Positions 25,925-37,100 of a DNA stretch of 64,000 bases are shown in pieces. Below the pieces are notes generated by a model. That model was not told where the DNA came from. It was given only the letters and a program-made list of their open reading frames with translations, and made no database searches. The DNA comes from Siderastrea radians (Eukaryota; Cnidaria; Anthozoa; Scleractinia; Rhizangiidae): positions 36,595,036-36,659,035 of the forward strand of contig OZ024897.1 in the NCBI GenBank assembly GCA_964017195.1, written 5' to 3'. A program made the position numbers and the translations under genes. Every line of letters begins with the position of its first letter. The first letter of the stretch is position 1.

Positions 25925-26050
25925 CGGTTGAAGTGTGATCGTCCGGCTGAGTGTAGTCCTGAGAATGACTGTTTGTGATGACATTGACTGACGGACGTTT
26001 CGACAACCTGAGCAGAAGTTATCATCAGAGACAAGTGGATTGTAAATCGT
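25925..26050 (-). repeat. Dispersed repeat with Penelope-tail-like sequence, copy 2, with CTGATGA and CGAAAC words
   Basis: On the minus strand this reads CTGATGATAACTTCTGCTC, then AGGTTGTCGAAACGTC, and later a CAGTCATTCTCAGGAC block. It is the better preserved relative of 18655-18800. CTGATGA followed by a short stem and GAAAC resembles a hammerhead ribozyme core, but there is one extra base between CTGATGA and the stem, so activity is doubtful. Confidence 0.5.
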
Positions 26051-26333
26051 CAGTAGGTGGTATAAGTCTCTATTCATTGTCCTGATTGGTCGACGAACTC
26101 ACGATGTTATTGGCCGTGATGTTATTGCCTGTGAAGACTGTGAAACGCGATTGATTTTTTTCGATCTGTCTTTTTGTTAGCCAATTGTCCATTGGTCTAT
26201 TGTAAGGAAAATTAGTTGGTTTGTCCACTGCACAAAATGACACCGGTTTACCTGTAATTATTAAAGTGCATGTATGAGTGCTACGAAGTAAGCAATGCTG
26301 CCCTACATAATTACCCCCGGCCAAAGAAAAATC

Positions 26334-26407
26334 TTTGAATCCGGCGGAATTTAAGCCCACGACTTCCGGACCAGATCACCGTCGCTCTAACCAACTGAGC
26401 TAATAAC
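26334..26407 (-). repeat. tRNA-derived SINE head (degenerate)
   Basis: The minus strand has a box A-like word TAGCTCAGTTGGTTAGAGC and a box B-like word GTGGGCTTAAATTCC at tRNA-like spacing. The anticodon and T stems do not pair well, so this is a SINE head or tRNA relic, not a working tRNA gene. Confidence 0.55.
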
Positions 26408-26409
26408 AC

Positions 26410-26850
26410 CCAATTACAAGGCCAAGCTGGGAGCAGGTCGCGGCAATGGAAGTGTGTGTAAAGTAACTAATGTTATGTACCGCGTAACACTCTGTAATTT
26501 CATTGCAGAGTGCTACGGGGTACATCACATTAGTTACTATACACCGGCTTACCTGTAGTCGATGTATCTCTGACCTCAAGCAGCTCCAAACGTTCATGAT
26601 AACAAAAAATTGGATGCAATTTAAGTTTTTAAAAAATGAATTTTAACGCTTCCGAGTTGTTTGATGCAGCGTTGTTTTTATCACATTCCGTCCAAGGCCT
26701 CCTAACCCAGAACCCCTGCAGTTTTGTGATTTGCGTTTCCAGATAGCGTAAGCTGGTAAATTCTAATGTTCCTCACTTCAGTAATCTTGTTTTTGAGATT
26801 CCTTTTTGTCAATAGCTATAATCAGTTCGGTTCTGCCGGCTATGTTATAA
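26410..26850. repeat. Dispersed repeat shared with about 42440-42830, containing a 33-bp hairpin
   Basis: The part from about 26545 to 26850 aligns with 42470-42760 by eye. Shared words include CTTACCTG/TTTACCTG, AGTTGTTTGA and GAATTCTAATGTTCCTC or its near match. Within it, 26462-26494 and 26506-26538 are inverted copies (AGTAACTAATG and CATTAGTTACT at the ends). There is no coding content. Confidence 0.5.
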
Positions 26851-26922
26851 AGCAATTGGCTCATGCTTTTAGCTGTGCGTATATTATTAAACCACCGTAC
26901 GGCCCCGCTGACGCGATTCCAT

Positions 26923-27058
26923 AGAAAAATCCATTGCCCGACGAGTGAATTCCACGTTAAATTTCACGCAAAAAACCATTCGCGATTCGTGCGCCGGATA
27001 TCTGTTTTTCAAGTGAAATTTAACGTGGACTTAACGAGTCAGGTAATGGATTTTTCTT
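26923..27058. repeat. Fold-back MITE with 47-bp arms
   Basis: The arms at 26923-26969 and 27011-27058 are near-perfect inverted copies (AGAAAAATCCATTGCC and GGTAATGGATTTTTCT at the ends), with about 40 bp between them. No target duplication was identified with certainty. Confidence 0.6.
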
Positions 27059-27059
27059 G

Positions 27060-27797
27060 GTCCCCTGCATTCAAAGCTTTTATAACAAACTAGGTTCATG
27101 AGACAACATCCTCCATACTGCTAGGGTTTTAATAACGATGTGTGACACATTCGCAATGAAAGAAAGGTGATGTTATGTTTAAACCTGGTGACTGAATCCA
27201 TTATTGCTGAAATAGTGTCCTGTAGAACGAGACCTTTTCCTTTCAAGTAATCGCTTTTTCACTGTCTCAATCCAGTAACTCAGTCACATTATACGGCATT
27301 ATTTCTTAGTAAAGTGTGAAAAGAAGCGCGAAAAATATACCTTACTGAAAGTTACTAAAATGTAGTACTTAATGAACCCCTAAAATATGTCTAGTCTTTC
27401 AGCGACTCCTGAGCGTAGACTACATGTGCATTGCTTGCCCTACTGGTCCTTGAAAGTATCATTCATAATAAAATGAGTAAAATCGATAGCAAATACGAAA
27501 TCTTCAATTGCTAGTATCTCGTTTCTCCAATTAATTGAACCCATCCATAACAATCGATTAATTGCTCCCGCAAATATAAGTACTTACAGTATGAATACAC
27601 AGTTCATATTCCAGAAGAAATCTCGATTTGTCCAACGTGGAGCCGCAAGGTAGCATCGGTAAAGTAGGCGCGCAAGTTGGTATGGGGAAGTGTGATAAAA
27701 GACCTCGTGGTGATTGGTTCATGATGATAAAAGCGTGCATGATGAATAGCTAATGATGATGTAAGCAGTCCGCGTTGTGTCTATCTGTTTACTTCGA
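27060..27797. other. Intergenic, nothing recognised
   Basis: No convincing coding frame, RNA gene or repeat edge is visible in this stretch. Confidence 0.3.
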
Positions 27798-27806
27798 GAT
27801 GAAGCT

Positions 27807-28616
27807 TAGCCTGCGAGCAGCCTCACTTTGTGTGTTATTCGCGCGAGTATCTCGGCGGCGGAGCTGCAATTTGCGAGCCAGCGAGAAGAATGGGGCGAGG
27901 AAATTCCTCGCCCCATTCTTCATGCCGGGTTGCAAATCGAGCCTGCCGAGGTACGCGCGCGAATACCACACTAAGGTCGTGTTCTATTGGGATCAACCAT
28001 TTCAACCAAAACCGAAATTGGTTGAAACAGTTAAGGTTCCCGAATAGAACACTTTTTCAACTGTTTTTGGTTGACACACGGTTGTGACTGGGCATAGTCA
28101 TTTCCAGACTTCCTCAACTTCTTCTGCCAAGTTTACAAAGATGGCGAAAAGCCGACTTGTTGCTTCGGTTGTCTCTCAAGAACTTTTAGAAGAATTGGTT
28201 CTGCTGCATTGTGAATCGGTTGATGAATCAGAGTATTTAGCAACATGTTTAGGTATGTTTGTGATTGTAACAAGCGAGAAACCTCTCTCATATCAAGGTT
28301 CTGAAAATCGTCGTTTAAAAGAGCGCCGTAGTTGTTTGTTGACAATTTCACCGTGACAACAGGCACGCTTGAGCAGTTTATGCACAAAAACGATGATGTA
28401 AAGCATGAAAACTGATGCTTGCTAACAAGTCAGCGGACGCTACCCATCGTTTTCAACCGTTTCAACCAAGCTCTGAGCTGGTTGAAAAAGTTGATCAACC
28501 AAACCAACCGAAAACGGTTTTCTCCCAATGGAACACGAAAAAACTCAACCAACCAGACCAACCAAAAACAGTTGATCCCAATAGAACACGGCCTAAGTGA
28601 GCTTGCTTGCAAGCTA
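27807..28616. mobile_element. Mutator-like fold-back MITE with 9-bp target duplication, carrying a nested Harbinger-like element
   Basis: The ends are TAGCCTGCGAGC at 27807 and a TTGCAAGCTA end at 28616. They are flanked by identical GATGAAGCT words (27798-27806 and 28617-28625), the 9-bp duplication expected of Mutator-like elements. A perfect inner palindrome around GGGCGAGGAAATTCCTCGCCC lies near 27890-27915 (written here as its central part). Removing the nested element at 27975-28593 restores a MITE of about 188 bp. The copy at 32020-32132 has the same ends. Confidence 0.75.
27975..28593 (+). mobile_element. Harbinger-like non-autonomous element, copy 1, with a short ORF
   Basis: The terminal repeats begin GGTCGTGTTCTATTGGGATC and end, inverted, GATCCCAATAGAACACGGCC. 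TAA stands on both sides (27972-27974 and 28594-28596). Three-base TWA duplications and GG-starting ends fit the PIF/Harbinger superfamily. From 28141 it encodes [18 protein letters not shown] and [19 protein letters not shown], the same reading as in copy 2 before the copies diverge in frame. I take this for the N-terminal remnant of an element protein; it could not be matched to a named transposase domain. It is inserted in a Mutator-like MITE. Confidence 0.75.
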
Positions 28617-28625
28617 GATGAAGCT

Positions 28626-29290
28626 GTGATACTCTAGGCTGCGTGCAAAGGAAATAGGAGACTTCTGCAAGCAGGCTGTGGTACTCTTGATCTTGGTATA
28701 AGTCCTCAGCCTCTACGCTTGGGCTTTAGAGATAATTTTCGACATGAGAAATTCAAATTTTATGAAATTGGCGTGCGGTCGGACGATTTTGACTATGTTC
28801 AATTCTACCTTAAGATTTTCCTTTTTTTGTCAGTACATGTAATCAGTAACATTGATTGAGGGCGAGTAGCGTCTTAACCGAATTTAATCTGATTTTCCTT
28901 GCTTGGAAAGTAATCAAGTTCGCGTTTGTTTGTGATTGCTTCTTGAGTTAACGTTTCTTGTCGGCGGTTTTTTCGAAGAAATTTAGAGCAACGCTAGCAT
29001 AGATTTCCTTCGTTAATATGGAATCCAAAAGTTCGTGACTTGACTAGGGAGACAGCATGTGCTTGGAGAAAGGTGAATAAAGATTCATTAGGTAGATTGA
29101 GCCCACATGCTGTTTCAAGCTCAATGCACCAACCTAAATAGGGATCCTTCGTCAGTTGCTAAAGCTTGTGATGCAAGATAGCAAGTGGTGTTTTGTATGG
29201 TTTCAAATCTGGGGTAAATTTAATAAGACTTTTGCACTTGTAATTTATCAACTGGACCCTTGTATTTACAAGCGCAAACGAAAGAGAGTT
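28626..29290. other. Intergenic, nothing recognised
   Basis: AT-rich sequence with no plausible exon, RNA gene or clear repeat boundary. Confidence 0.3.
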
Positions 29291-29304
29291 AAATAGAGAT
29301 TACA

Positions 29305-29393
29305 CCACGGTTGGTGAGCGCGTACGATTTTTATTCACGAGTTTGTGATTCTTCACAACGAGTGAATAAAAATCGTACAAGCGAACCAACCAT
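29305..29393. repeat. Short fold-back repeat, about 31-bp arms
   Basis: GTACGATTTTTATTCAC near 29322 and its complement GTGAATAAAAATCGTAC near 29362 are perfect. The arms extend outward through GGTTGGT and ACCAACC. About 23 bp separate them. Confidence 0.6.
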
Positions 29394-29929
29394 GAAGTTA
29401 TTTGCTTATTTTATAAGTACTGAGATTTCTTTCAAACAATAATGACAACAATATAGAGATTAGACGATGAAATGAGTTTTATTAACTCAAAAGTAAAAGC
29501 TTCAACATTTTCTTTTCAAAATGTCAGCTAAACAAAAAAGGAAATTATTTATAGCAACAAGCTTACTCATCATTACTGTCCTAAAAAGGCCTCAGTCTCC
29601 AGTCTTCGACCGTGGCAACACTTCGGCGGTAGCTGAGTTAGATTCCTCGCCGTCTGCTGTTGGTTTGACTTTGTTTCGCTAGATTCCTCGCCGTCTGTGT
29701 TTGCTTTAACTTTACATCACCGGAAGTCGAACAAGTGAGCGCAGCGAACGAGTGAGATTTCTGATACAAACCAACGATTATATTGCGTAAATACTGTACG
29801 CATACACTTTCCATGGTGTATTATGTTTATTATATACATACATGTACTGAGATTTAAATTCTTGTTTAATGACAAATCTTGTTGCACAGATTCAAGTAAA
29901 AAGCTCATAAAGCTCATAAAGCTCATAAA

Positions 29930-30258
29930 GCTCCGGTCAATTTAAACTGTTTATCCTTGATGATACTCACTACGGGCTAGTTACTTTTCTTCAAATGCCT
30001 CTCAATACTTTAAGGGCTTCAGGGCTCATAATCTTCTCCGTCTTTACGTCTAATAGAGCGAATAAACTCCGCAAGATATTTGTTTGATTCTGCTGCCTAT
30101 ATAGTGTGCACCTTTCGCTCGTCGTTCTTTTCGTTTCTCCAAAATTCTTCCAGCAATTTCACATCTCGCTTCCTCTTCTCTTTTGTTGTTTTGCTTTCGA
30201 GACTTTCCACATAATCCTCAACCGAGGTATCGTGGGCAACAAATCTTTTCTCGCTCAT
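29930..30258 (-). pseudogene. KIAA1958/Crypton-like tyrosine-recombinase N-terminal remnant
   Basis: From the ATG at 30256-30258 the minus strand reads MSEKRFVAHDTSVEDYVESL and, after a lysine-rich stretch, a stop near 30100. In another frame it resumes with KYLAEFIRSIRRKDGEDYEP, which matches the conserved N-terminal part of the DUF3504 (KIAA1958-like) proteins related to Crypton recombinases. It then degrades into stops around SIIKDKQFKLTGAL. The catalytic recombinase domain is missing. At 29905-29935 a tandem AGCTCATAA repeat interrupts it. This is a dead fragment of a mobile element protein. Confidence 0.55.
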
Positions 30259-30259
30259 G

Positions 30260-30828
30260 TTTTTAAGCTTTAAAGAAAGTTAACTTGAACACGTGCGAGA
30301 GGCTTGAAAAGGGAAGCCTGAATGAGAATCACCTTGTTAGGCCGGCTCACACGTCAAAAAACATGACACGTGGCACCTGATTGGACGTATCGCTTTCTTC
30401 ACAAGTGAAAAAAGTGATACGCGACATTTGATTAGCTTTCAGCTACTTAGACCAGCTTGTGAACGAAAATTTATTTCGCGCCTTTTCAGTGGGTAAATAT
30501 CAGTATGTATCTAAATTAAAAACCTGTACGGGTACGTGCCGCCCAACGGGGTCGTGATTTGGGGACTCCTGATCTTAAACGGGGTATCCATATTTGAGAC
30601 GTTTTTCTAGAACAGGGTGTAATATTCCAAATGTACGAAAGCTTCGAGTTAATAGCAGCCAATTTTAAATTACTTATAGGGAAGTAAATGGCTAATTAAC
30701 TGATGGATAAAACAACACAACGTGGTTTGCTTAGAAACAGTTGTATTTTCAGAGGTTTTAGTCGGATAAACAAACTAAAACGGGGTGTTCAAATTTAGCA
30801 ATTATCTAGAACAGAGTGTTAAAAAATT
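30260..30828. other. Intergenic, nothing assigned
   Basis: It contains repeated CGGGGT-type words (30547, 30577, 30779) and probably belongs to old repeats, but no ends were defined. Confidence 0.3.
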
Positions 30829-31599
30829 AAATGCGACAAAAAAGCAATGCTGATTTAACGGTAGGGAAACTCAGTGTATAAAAGGCACAGCCTTTCTTCT
30901 TCAGGGTCTTACAGAGAATGACTCTAAGGGCAAAAACGTTATAATTTAACCAAGGGTATACAATGTAATGCTAGAATAATAACATAAAACAGCTTACATT
31001 ACAACGTTAAAAAACTGGCATAAAAACTAAAAACGTTACAATTTGAAATTTATATTTAAAGAAACTAATATTACAACGTTAAAAACTGGCGTAAAAACTA
31101 AAAATAACATAAGCAGGATACGTGATACTATAATAACATAAGCTTAAGTGACAGGGATTACGTACAGCGTTAAACTCTAAATACGTTACACTATTCGAAA
31201 TTGGAAAGTGGAAAAATACAAACAAATACCAAAGAAAGCACACACACACACACACACACACGGAGAATGAAAACCAGAAAAAGTATCATGTTTCATCTCT
31301 CCTCTCCTATTTATCACGTATCCTATTTATCTCGTATTTTATTACGTATCCTGCTTATGTTATATATTTTTCAAATTTTAAATCGTAACGTTTTTAGTTT
31401 TTACGCCAGTTTTTTAACGTTGTAATGTAAGCTGTTACATGGTGTCATTCTAGTATCACATTGAAATACCCTTAGTTTTTGCCCATAGTCACTCTCTGAA
31501 GGACCCTGAAGAAGAAAGGTCGTGTCTTTCGAGATATTGGTTAAAATATACACTCAGTTTCCTTACCGTTGAATCAACATTGCTTTTTTCTCGCATTTG
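30829..31599. repeat. Long imperfect inverted repeat, about 770 bp overall
   Basis: The left arm (about 30829-31120) and right arm (about 31355-31599) share many inverted words. Examples are CTTCTTCAGGGTC near 30896 with GACCCTGAAGAAG near 31500, and AACGTTAAAAAACTGGC near 31003 with its complement near 31404. The left arm also has an internal near-duplication (31000-31040 and 31070-31115). The loop holds a CA microsatellite at 31241-31262. There is no coding content, so it is probably a fold-back transposon. Confidence 0.65.
31241..31262. repeat. CA dinucleotide microsatellite
   Basis: Eleven CA units in the loop of the long inverted repeat. Confidence 0.9.
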
Positions 31600-32019
31600 G
31601 TTCTTTATTTTTTGCTGATTAGATCCTTTACTACAGGATCAGGTACTTTTATTTTGTTACGGTGGTCCATGCAAAGTTAATTGTTTCTGCTATTTCTAGA
31701 TAGGAGTATCACTTTTAATGCAAAATCGTTCTCAAACGGGGTCTCAATTTGGAAGCCTGGGCGGACCCACCCAAAACCTACTCGAGTCTCGAGTACCACC
31801 CCTGGGAGTAAAATCTTCTTAGTGAATCCAACAAAAATTTTTTTTTTAACAATAAATAATAATAATAATAATGATGATGAGAATGAACAACGCTAATAAA
31901 CTTTGTGCCTGCAACAGCCACTAATAAAGAGATCTCAAAGCAGCAAAACGAATGGGATATTGCCAAATGAGATTCTTGGCATGTTCAATCAATAGCGGGG
32001 GTAGCTTTAGTTGAACTCC

Positions 32020-32132
32020 TAGCCTGCGAGCAAGTTCTCTCGGGGGTGGGGGCGCGATAGAGGGAAAGATAGAGGGAAAGCATCTTTCCCTCTATCGCGC
32101 CTCCACCCCCGAGAAAGCTTGCTCGCAGGCTA
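32020..32132. mobile_element. Mutator-like fold-back MITE, second copy, 9-bp target duplication
   Basis: The ends are TAGCCTGCGAGCAAG and CTTGCTCGCAGGCTA, with inverted arms of about 47 bp that almost meet in the middle. The flanks are identical TTGAACTCC words at 32011-32019 and 32133-32141. It is 113 bp long and its arms are nearly perfect, so it is a young copy. It lies about 220 bp before the proposed start of the zinc-finger gene. Confidence 0.8.
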
Positions 32133-32357
32133 TTGAACTCCTAGTTATAACCGATCCTCTGTTGCCTCCGGGTCCTCCTGACCGCTCGTTACATAGTCCA
32201 CCCAAATGAGCCTGGGGCGGGAAAAGAAGTGCACAGCTCGACAGGAACTCTGGGATCGTCTCGGTTGAAAGACTTGTGAACAAATGTGTTGCTTCTCTGT
32301 TTTCATGTTATCACAGCAAATTTTTCCAGGTTTCATACGTATTTTGTTTGCAAGACG

Positions 32358-34099
32358 ATGGACGACTCAATCCTAAGGTCTACTGATCACCGAGGGTACG
32401 TTTGTTTTACGAATAATTGCTGTGGAGGTGTATTACATATTTCCACGCTTTCCTTCGTGATTATGCGTTCACAAGTGATCAGATCTGTTTTATCGCAAGG
32501 CTCTGCAGTGATTCAAAATAGTCACAACTTATTTGCCACCTCTGCAGTTCCAGAAAATTTCGCTTGGTAAAAAGTTACTTTTGTGCTGGGATTTTAACCT
32601 AAAACAGAACCCCATCTTGGGTATTTTAGGGAATGTAACGATTTATATTTAGCATGTGCTATATTAAGGTAACACTGTTTTACTCCAACAAAGCATGTTG
32701 GAAGTTGTTTACCATAAGACCTCTATCAGCTCCCACGAGGCTCTGTACTTAGTTTGAAAAAATATTAAGGGATAGAGGAACTTAATGAAGAGGGGTGCAA
32801 TAGAAAAAGGGGCGGGGTGTTTGTTTCAACTGGTGAAACGGTTAATAGTAATATTTGATAAAACTTAACTGGTTATAAATTACTTCTTATTAACTGAGCA
32901 CAAGGGCCCTACTGGGAGAATATTGCCTGAGGTCTTTCTGGTATGGACCGAGCAAAGCGAGGTCCGTACAAGAAAGACCAAGGAAAGTATTCTCCCAGTA
33001 TGGTCCCGAGCTAGTGAGAGTTAATGGGAAGTTTATTATATGGCTGTTCCTGACACCCTACCACTTGAAAATTGAGCCGTGGTGGATTGGGATGAATGAA
33101 ATAGTTCACCGGAAAGCATTCAAAACCATGGCCAGCAGTTTTCTCTCACACAAAAAATTATATCGCACAAGAAAGAGTAAAAACTTTCGAAGAAACTGTC
33201 TCTTTTCATTTAGCTTCAAATCATTCGAACTTTTTGAATCAAATGTACTTTGACATTTTCTATATTCCCGCTTTACCAGCCGGGCATTAACATCACTCAT
33301 AATGCCCGTGGGCATTACGGGAAAATCCAGCCCCAAGGATTATTGGGCAATCACAGGGCGGGGTATATATTTACAAGCTCTAGCCATATAATAAATGGCA
33401 ATGCACAGAGAAAGAAAATTAAACAACTTTGTGAACTGCAAATAATATGCTAGTGATCCATGTAACTACTGTACCTGTCAATGTTATGCTGGAGATTTGT
33501 AAGGGCAGACAGTCCATGTAGATGTGGTGCATTTTTTTGTGAAGATTTTTTTCAAATTCCCCTCTCTGGGAACCAAAAAGATGATGGTGTTGGGGGCGGG
33601 GGTGAAATCAAATCCCCCCATTTTGGATTTTTTTTGTTCTCTTGCAAGTGTGCACTGGTCATGGAAAATTGGTAAAATGTTCTATCTCTACCTTGCATTT
33701 GTACCCTTTTCCATATTGGACTGCACCTTTCTGTACTGTTCCTCAAGGTTAACCAATGGTTATTTTGTTTATGCTGTTAATCAAAAAAGATGTTTATAAA
33801 GTCATGTTCATACACTACAATTGGTGAATATTGATCCACTCTGTCACCTTCTGTTTTTCGTGGTCTGTTGTTTGGATTGTAATTATGATTGGAGGCAGAA
33901 CATAATCGCTAGTTGGGTTTTGTAGTTCAGTAGTTCAGAGTTCAGATGTCTTAAAATTAAAAGGTAGCACAAATTAAATTTCATGTGCAAAGCCAGCATG
34001 CTAATGTATATCCTCTTCACTTCAAAAAATAAGTGCACACATAGACAGAAAGGTCTGTGTCTGTAAACATGCATTCTCGTCCCCAGAGCTGTGATCCTT

Positions 34100-34130
<31 letters not shown>

Positions 34131-37100
34131 TGGGGCCAGGATTATGCACAAGCACAATAGCTGCCCATTTTTGTAACTGATGGTAACCGTTATTGTTTCA
34201 AATTTCTGAGGCTGCGCAGAAAGCCGGAAGTCTGTGATTCACGGACTTCCTGCTTCGGACCCTGCCAGAGCTCTCGATCCATGGCGCTAGCCAAAAGGAT
34301 CTCAGTTCTGGGGACGAGAATAGTAAATGTGGTACATACTGGCAACTTATTAATTTCAATATGGATCCACCTCAGAAATTTTTGTATGCAGCAATTCCAA
34401 AGGAAAATGTTTAAAAAGATTCGGGTATGGATATGTGCTGCAACTTTGATGCATGCAAGGTTGCTCCGAGTATCTGGGCCACAAGCCTTTCTGGCTTTCT
34501 GTCTCTTAGTCCGTTATCATTTAGGACAGTTACTTTTACGTGGTGTATGTTCACTTGAAGATTCAAGAACCAAACCTATATTTAATTTCAGACTTAAACT
34601 TCAAAATATCATCCAGAAGCTGTCAGAACATTGTGACATAAAAAATCCTGCAGAACTGGATACTGCCATTGTGAGTACTTAAATAGAGGCAGGCTAATTA
34701 CATGAAGATATAAATTTTATTTTAGAGTGAAATTATGAATATATGAAAATCATATATTTGAACTGCGGAATGAAGAAATAAATGTAAAGAAGATCCTGGC
34801 AGTTATTAACGCAACTGCATAAGTTGCGTTAATAACTGCGAGGATCTTCTTTACATTTAATTCTTCATTCCGCAGTTCAAATATATGAATTTCATATATT
34901 CATAATTTCATCTTCATCTTTCCCGGGTATATTACGAACCAATTTAATGACCAGCTCCCAGTTGGCTTGTTAGCTCAATTAGTTAGAGTGCTGCACCGGT
35001 ATCGCAGAGGTCAGGGTTGGAATCCTGGGAAGCCTGATTTTTTCAGGCTTTCTTTTTGCAACTGCATAACAGGGTTCAAAATAGCGGCCGGCTGCCGGCA
35101 ATAGCCGGCACTTTAGTCACCCTTGCCGGCGATTTTTCACCCAAGAAATAGAAAAAAATGACATCCCATCCCTTGATCGGCAAAATTAACGTCCCTGGAA
35201 CGTCACAGTAAACGTTTCATATCAGAAAGTAATGCAGCCATGAAACACGTACACACAGACCAAAAGTGAATTAGATGACGTTTTGAAAGCTGTCTAAACA
35301 AAAAAAATCAACAACAAATTACAGAACGTTAACAATTATTATTGTCTCGATCCTTGTAAATCAAGTCTTCGTTCTATTTCCCGGCACTCTTTTTTTTCTG
35401 GAGTGGTTTCATACGTGATGAGCAACGCGACTTTTGAGGAAATAGGCCAGACACGGGGTAGCAGTGCCGCAGCAATTCAGTTCTCTTTTAGGAACTGGGC
35501 AAGTTTTCATTCACGATTTCTTTGTTACCAATGTGTCTTGATCCTGTTTCACTTAGCACCTTATCGCTGTTTTCGTGTGCTTTCGCCTTCTCGTCCAATT
35601 TAATTTGCTGGAGGCCAAAGGAAATGTACCGTCGCGCTGGAAATCAGTGTCTGTTACGGCATTTATCATTTTCAAAGGCCTGATCTAATTTGTGAAACGC
35701 CAGCAAGCGACCCTGCCAGTCCGCCGTCGACGAGATTTCCATGCTCAAGTGAAAGATCGAGCAGTCAGAAACATCGATAGTTAAACTTCAGGCCCACACA
35801 GAAAAGGGCACAAGCCCAAGAGACTTGCGCTATGTCACAAAAGCAAACATCACTCCTGACGAGGAGTTTAAGACAGAAATACACTCCACAAAGAGAGAGG
35901 CCGACCGAAAATTCATAGGCGCACTAACCAAGTTTCATTATCGCCGTGTTGAACGCAACAATGATAAGTTGCGAGGAGCGAAATCTGATAAATCTAGATC
36001 AAAGAGAGACACTGATCGGGCTAAGCATAACTCCACATGCTTAGTCAAACAGTTTTACGAATGTTCTACACTCTTCTACCACTTGAGTGGAAAAGATACA
36101 TCGATGACCTATTCTCGCTGTGGAATGTTGACAAACTGGTGAAGGAGATAGAAGAGTTTATTGTCCTAGCAAACAGTCACCACCCGACAATTAAATTAAG
36201 GCTGAAATCCCAGACAAAGAAATAAACTTCCTGGATACTACTGTTTTCAAAGGCGAAAGATTTAACAAGCAAGCAATCCTTGACATCTGCAGACATTTCA
36301 AGCCCACAGAAACTTTCCAGTACACTCACTTCTCTTCCTTCCTCCCACCAAGGGTCAGAAAAGGGTTTTCAAAGGTGAAGCCCTAGAACTTCTAAGAACA
36401 AACTCCTCAGCGATGGAAAATATCACCCAATTCAAAACACGCCTCCGTGCGAGAGACTACCCAAACAGTCTAGAAGAAAGAATAACGTCCGAAGTCAAAT
36501 TCAGTGAAAGGAAGTCGGCACTTCAACAAAGAGAGACAGTGCGGATAAAAATTCTGCCTTTCGTAACAACGCACCACCCAGCTGTGCCTAATTTTAAGAA
36601 CATCCTTATGAGCAAACGGCACTTAATTAAAAATCGACCATTGCTAAGAGAAACATACAAACACATTAGCACGAGCATATGAGCCGCGTTTGGCATGTCA
36701 ACATTTTATTCCATACTCCGGATAGGTGCTTGTTCATTCTTGTTGACTGCCGGCTAAAAATCAGCCTTGAGAAAAAAAGCCGTTAAATTCAGGCTGAAAG
36801 CTCTAATTTTATTTTGAACCCTGGTATAAGTTGCGTTAATAACTGCGAGGATCTTCTTTACATTTAATTTATTTTAGAGTGTTTAAAATAATGTTTATGT
36901 GAGTGAGTAAATGTTGTTTTTTGTGCTTAATCGTAAAATATTGTTTTTTTAAAGGGACACTGTCACCAATATCTAGATAATTTTGAAAAGCAAAAGGACA
37001 TATTCTAATCAGCGGAAATCCAAAAATACTGGTTGAATTTCGTTTAAAATCACTCTACCAGTTCTCTGAGATTATAATTGAGTGTGTTTTGCTGCGGATC

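Larger units (their letters stand above)
34713..36881. mobile_element. Composite insertion: SINE with palindromic head, later split by a DNA transposon
   Basis: A near-identical duplication frames the whole unit: AATTTTATTTTAGAGTG at 34713-34729 and AATTTATTTTAGAGTG at 36866-36881. Inside, in order, are the 180-bp palindrome, a tRNA-like SINE head (34965-35036), the first part of the SINE tail ending GCAACTGCATAA at 35069, the transposon 35070-36823, and the rest of the tail from 36824. The layout is readable because the SINE tail is present uninterrupted in the palindrome. The unit lies in intron 2 of the zinc-finger model. Confidence 0.75.

Noticed and set aside
34281..34682. 133-codon open frame beginning [14 protein letters not shown]
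   Set aside because: Its start lies in the arm of an inverted repeat; only the last 79 nt, after a splice acceptor, are proposed as an exon.
34965..35036. Possible working tRNA gene
   Set aside because: Anticodon loop lacks the usual T before the anticodon and the T stem does not pair; linked SINE tail and target duplications show a retroposon.
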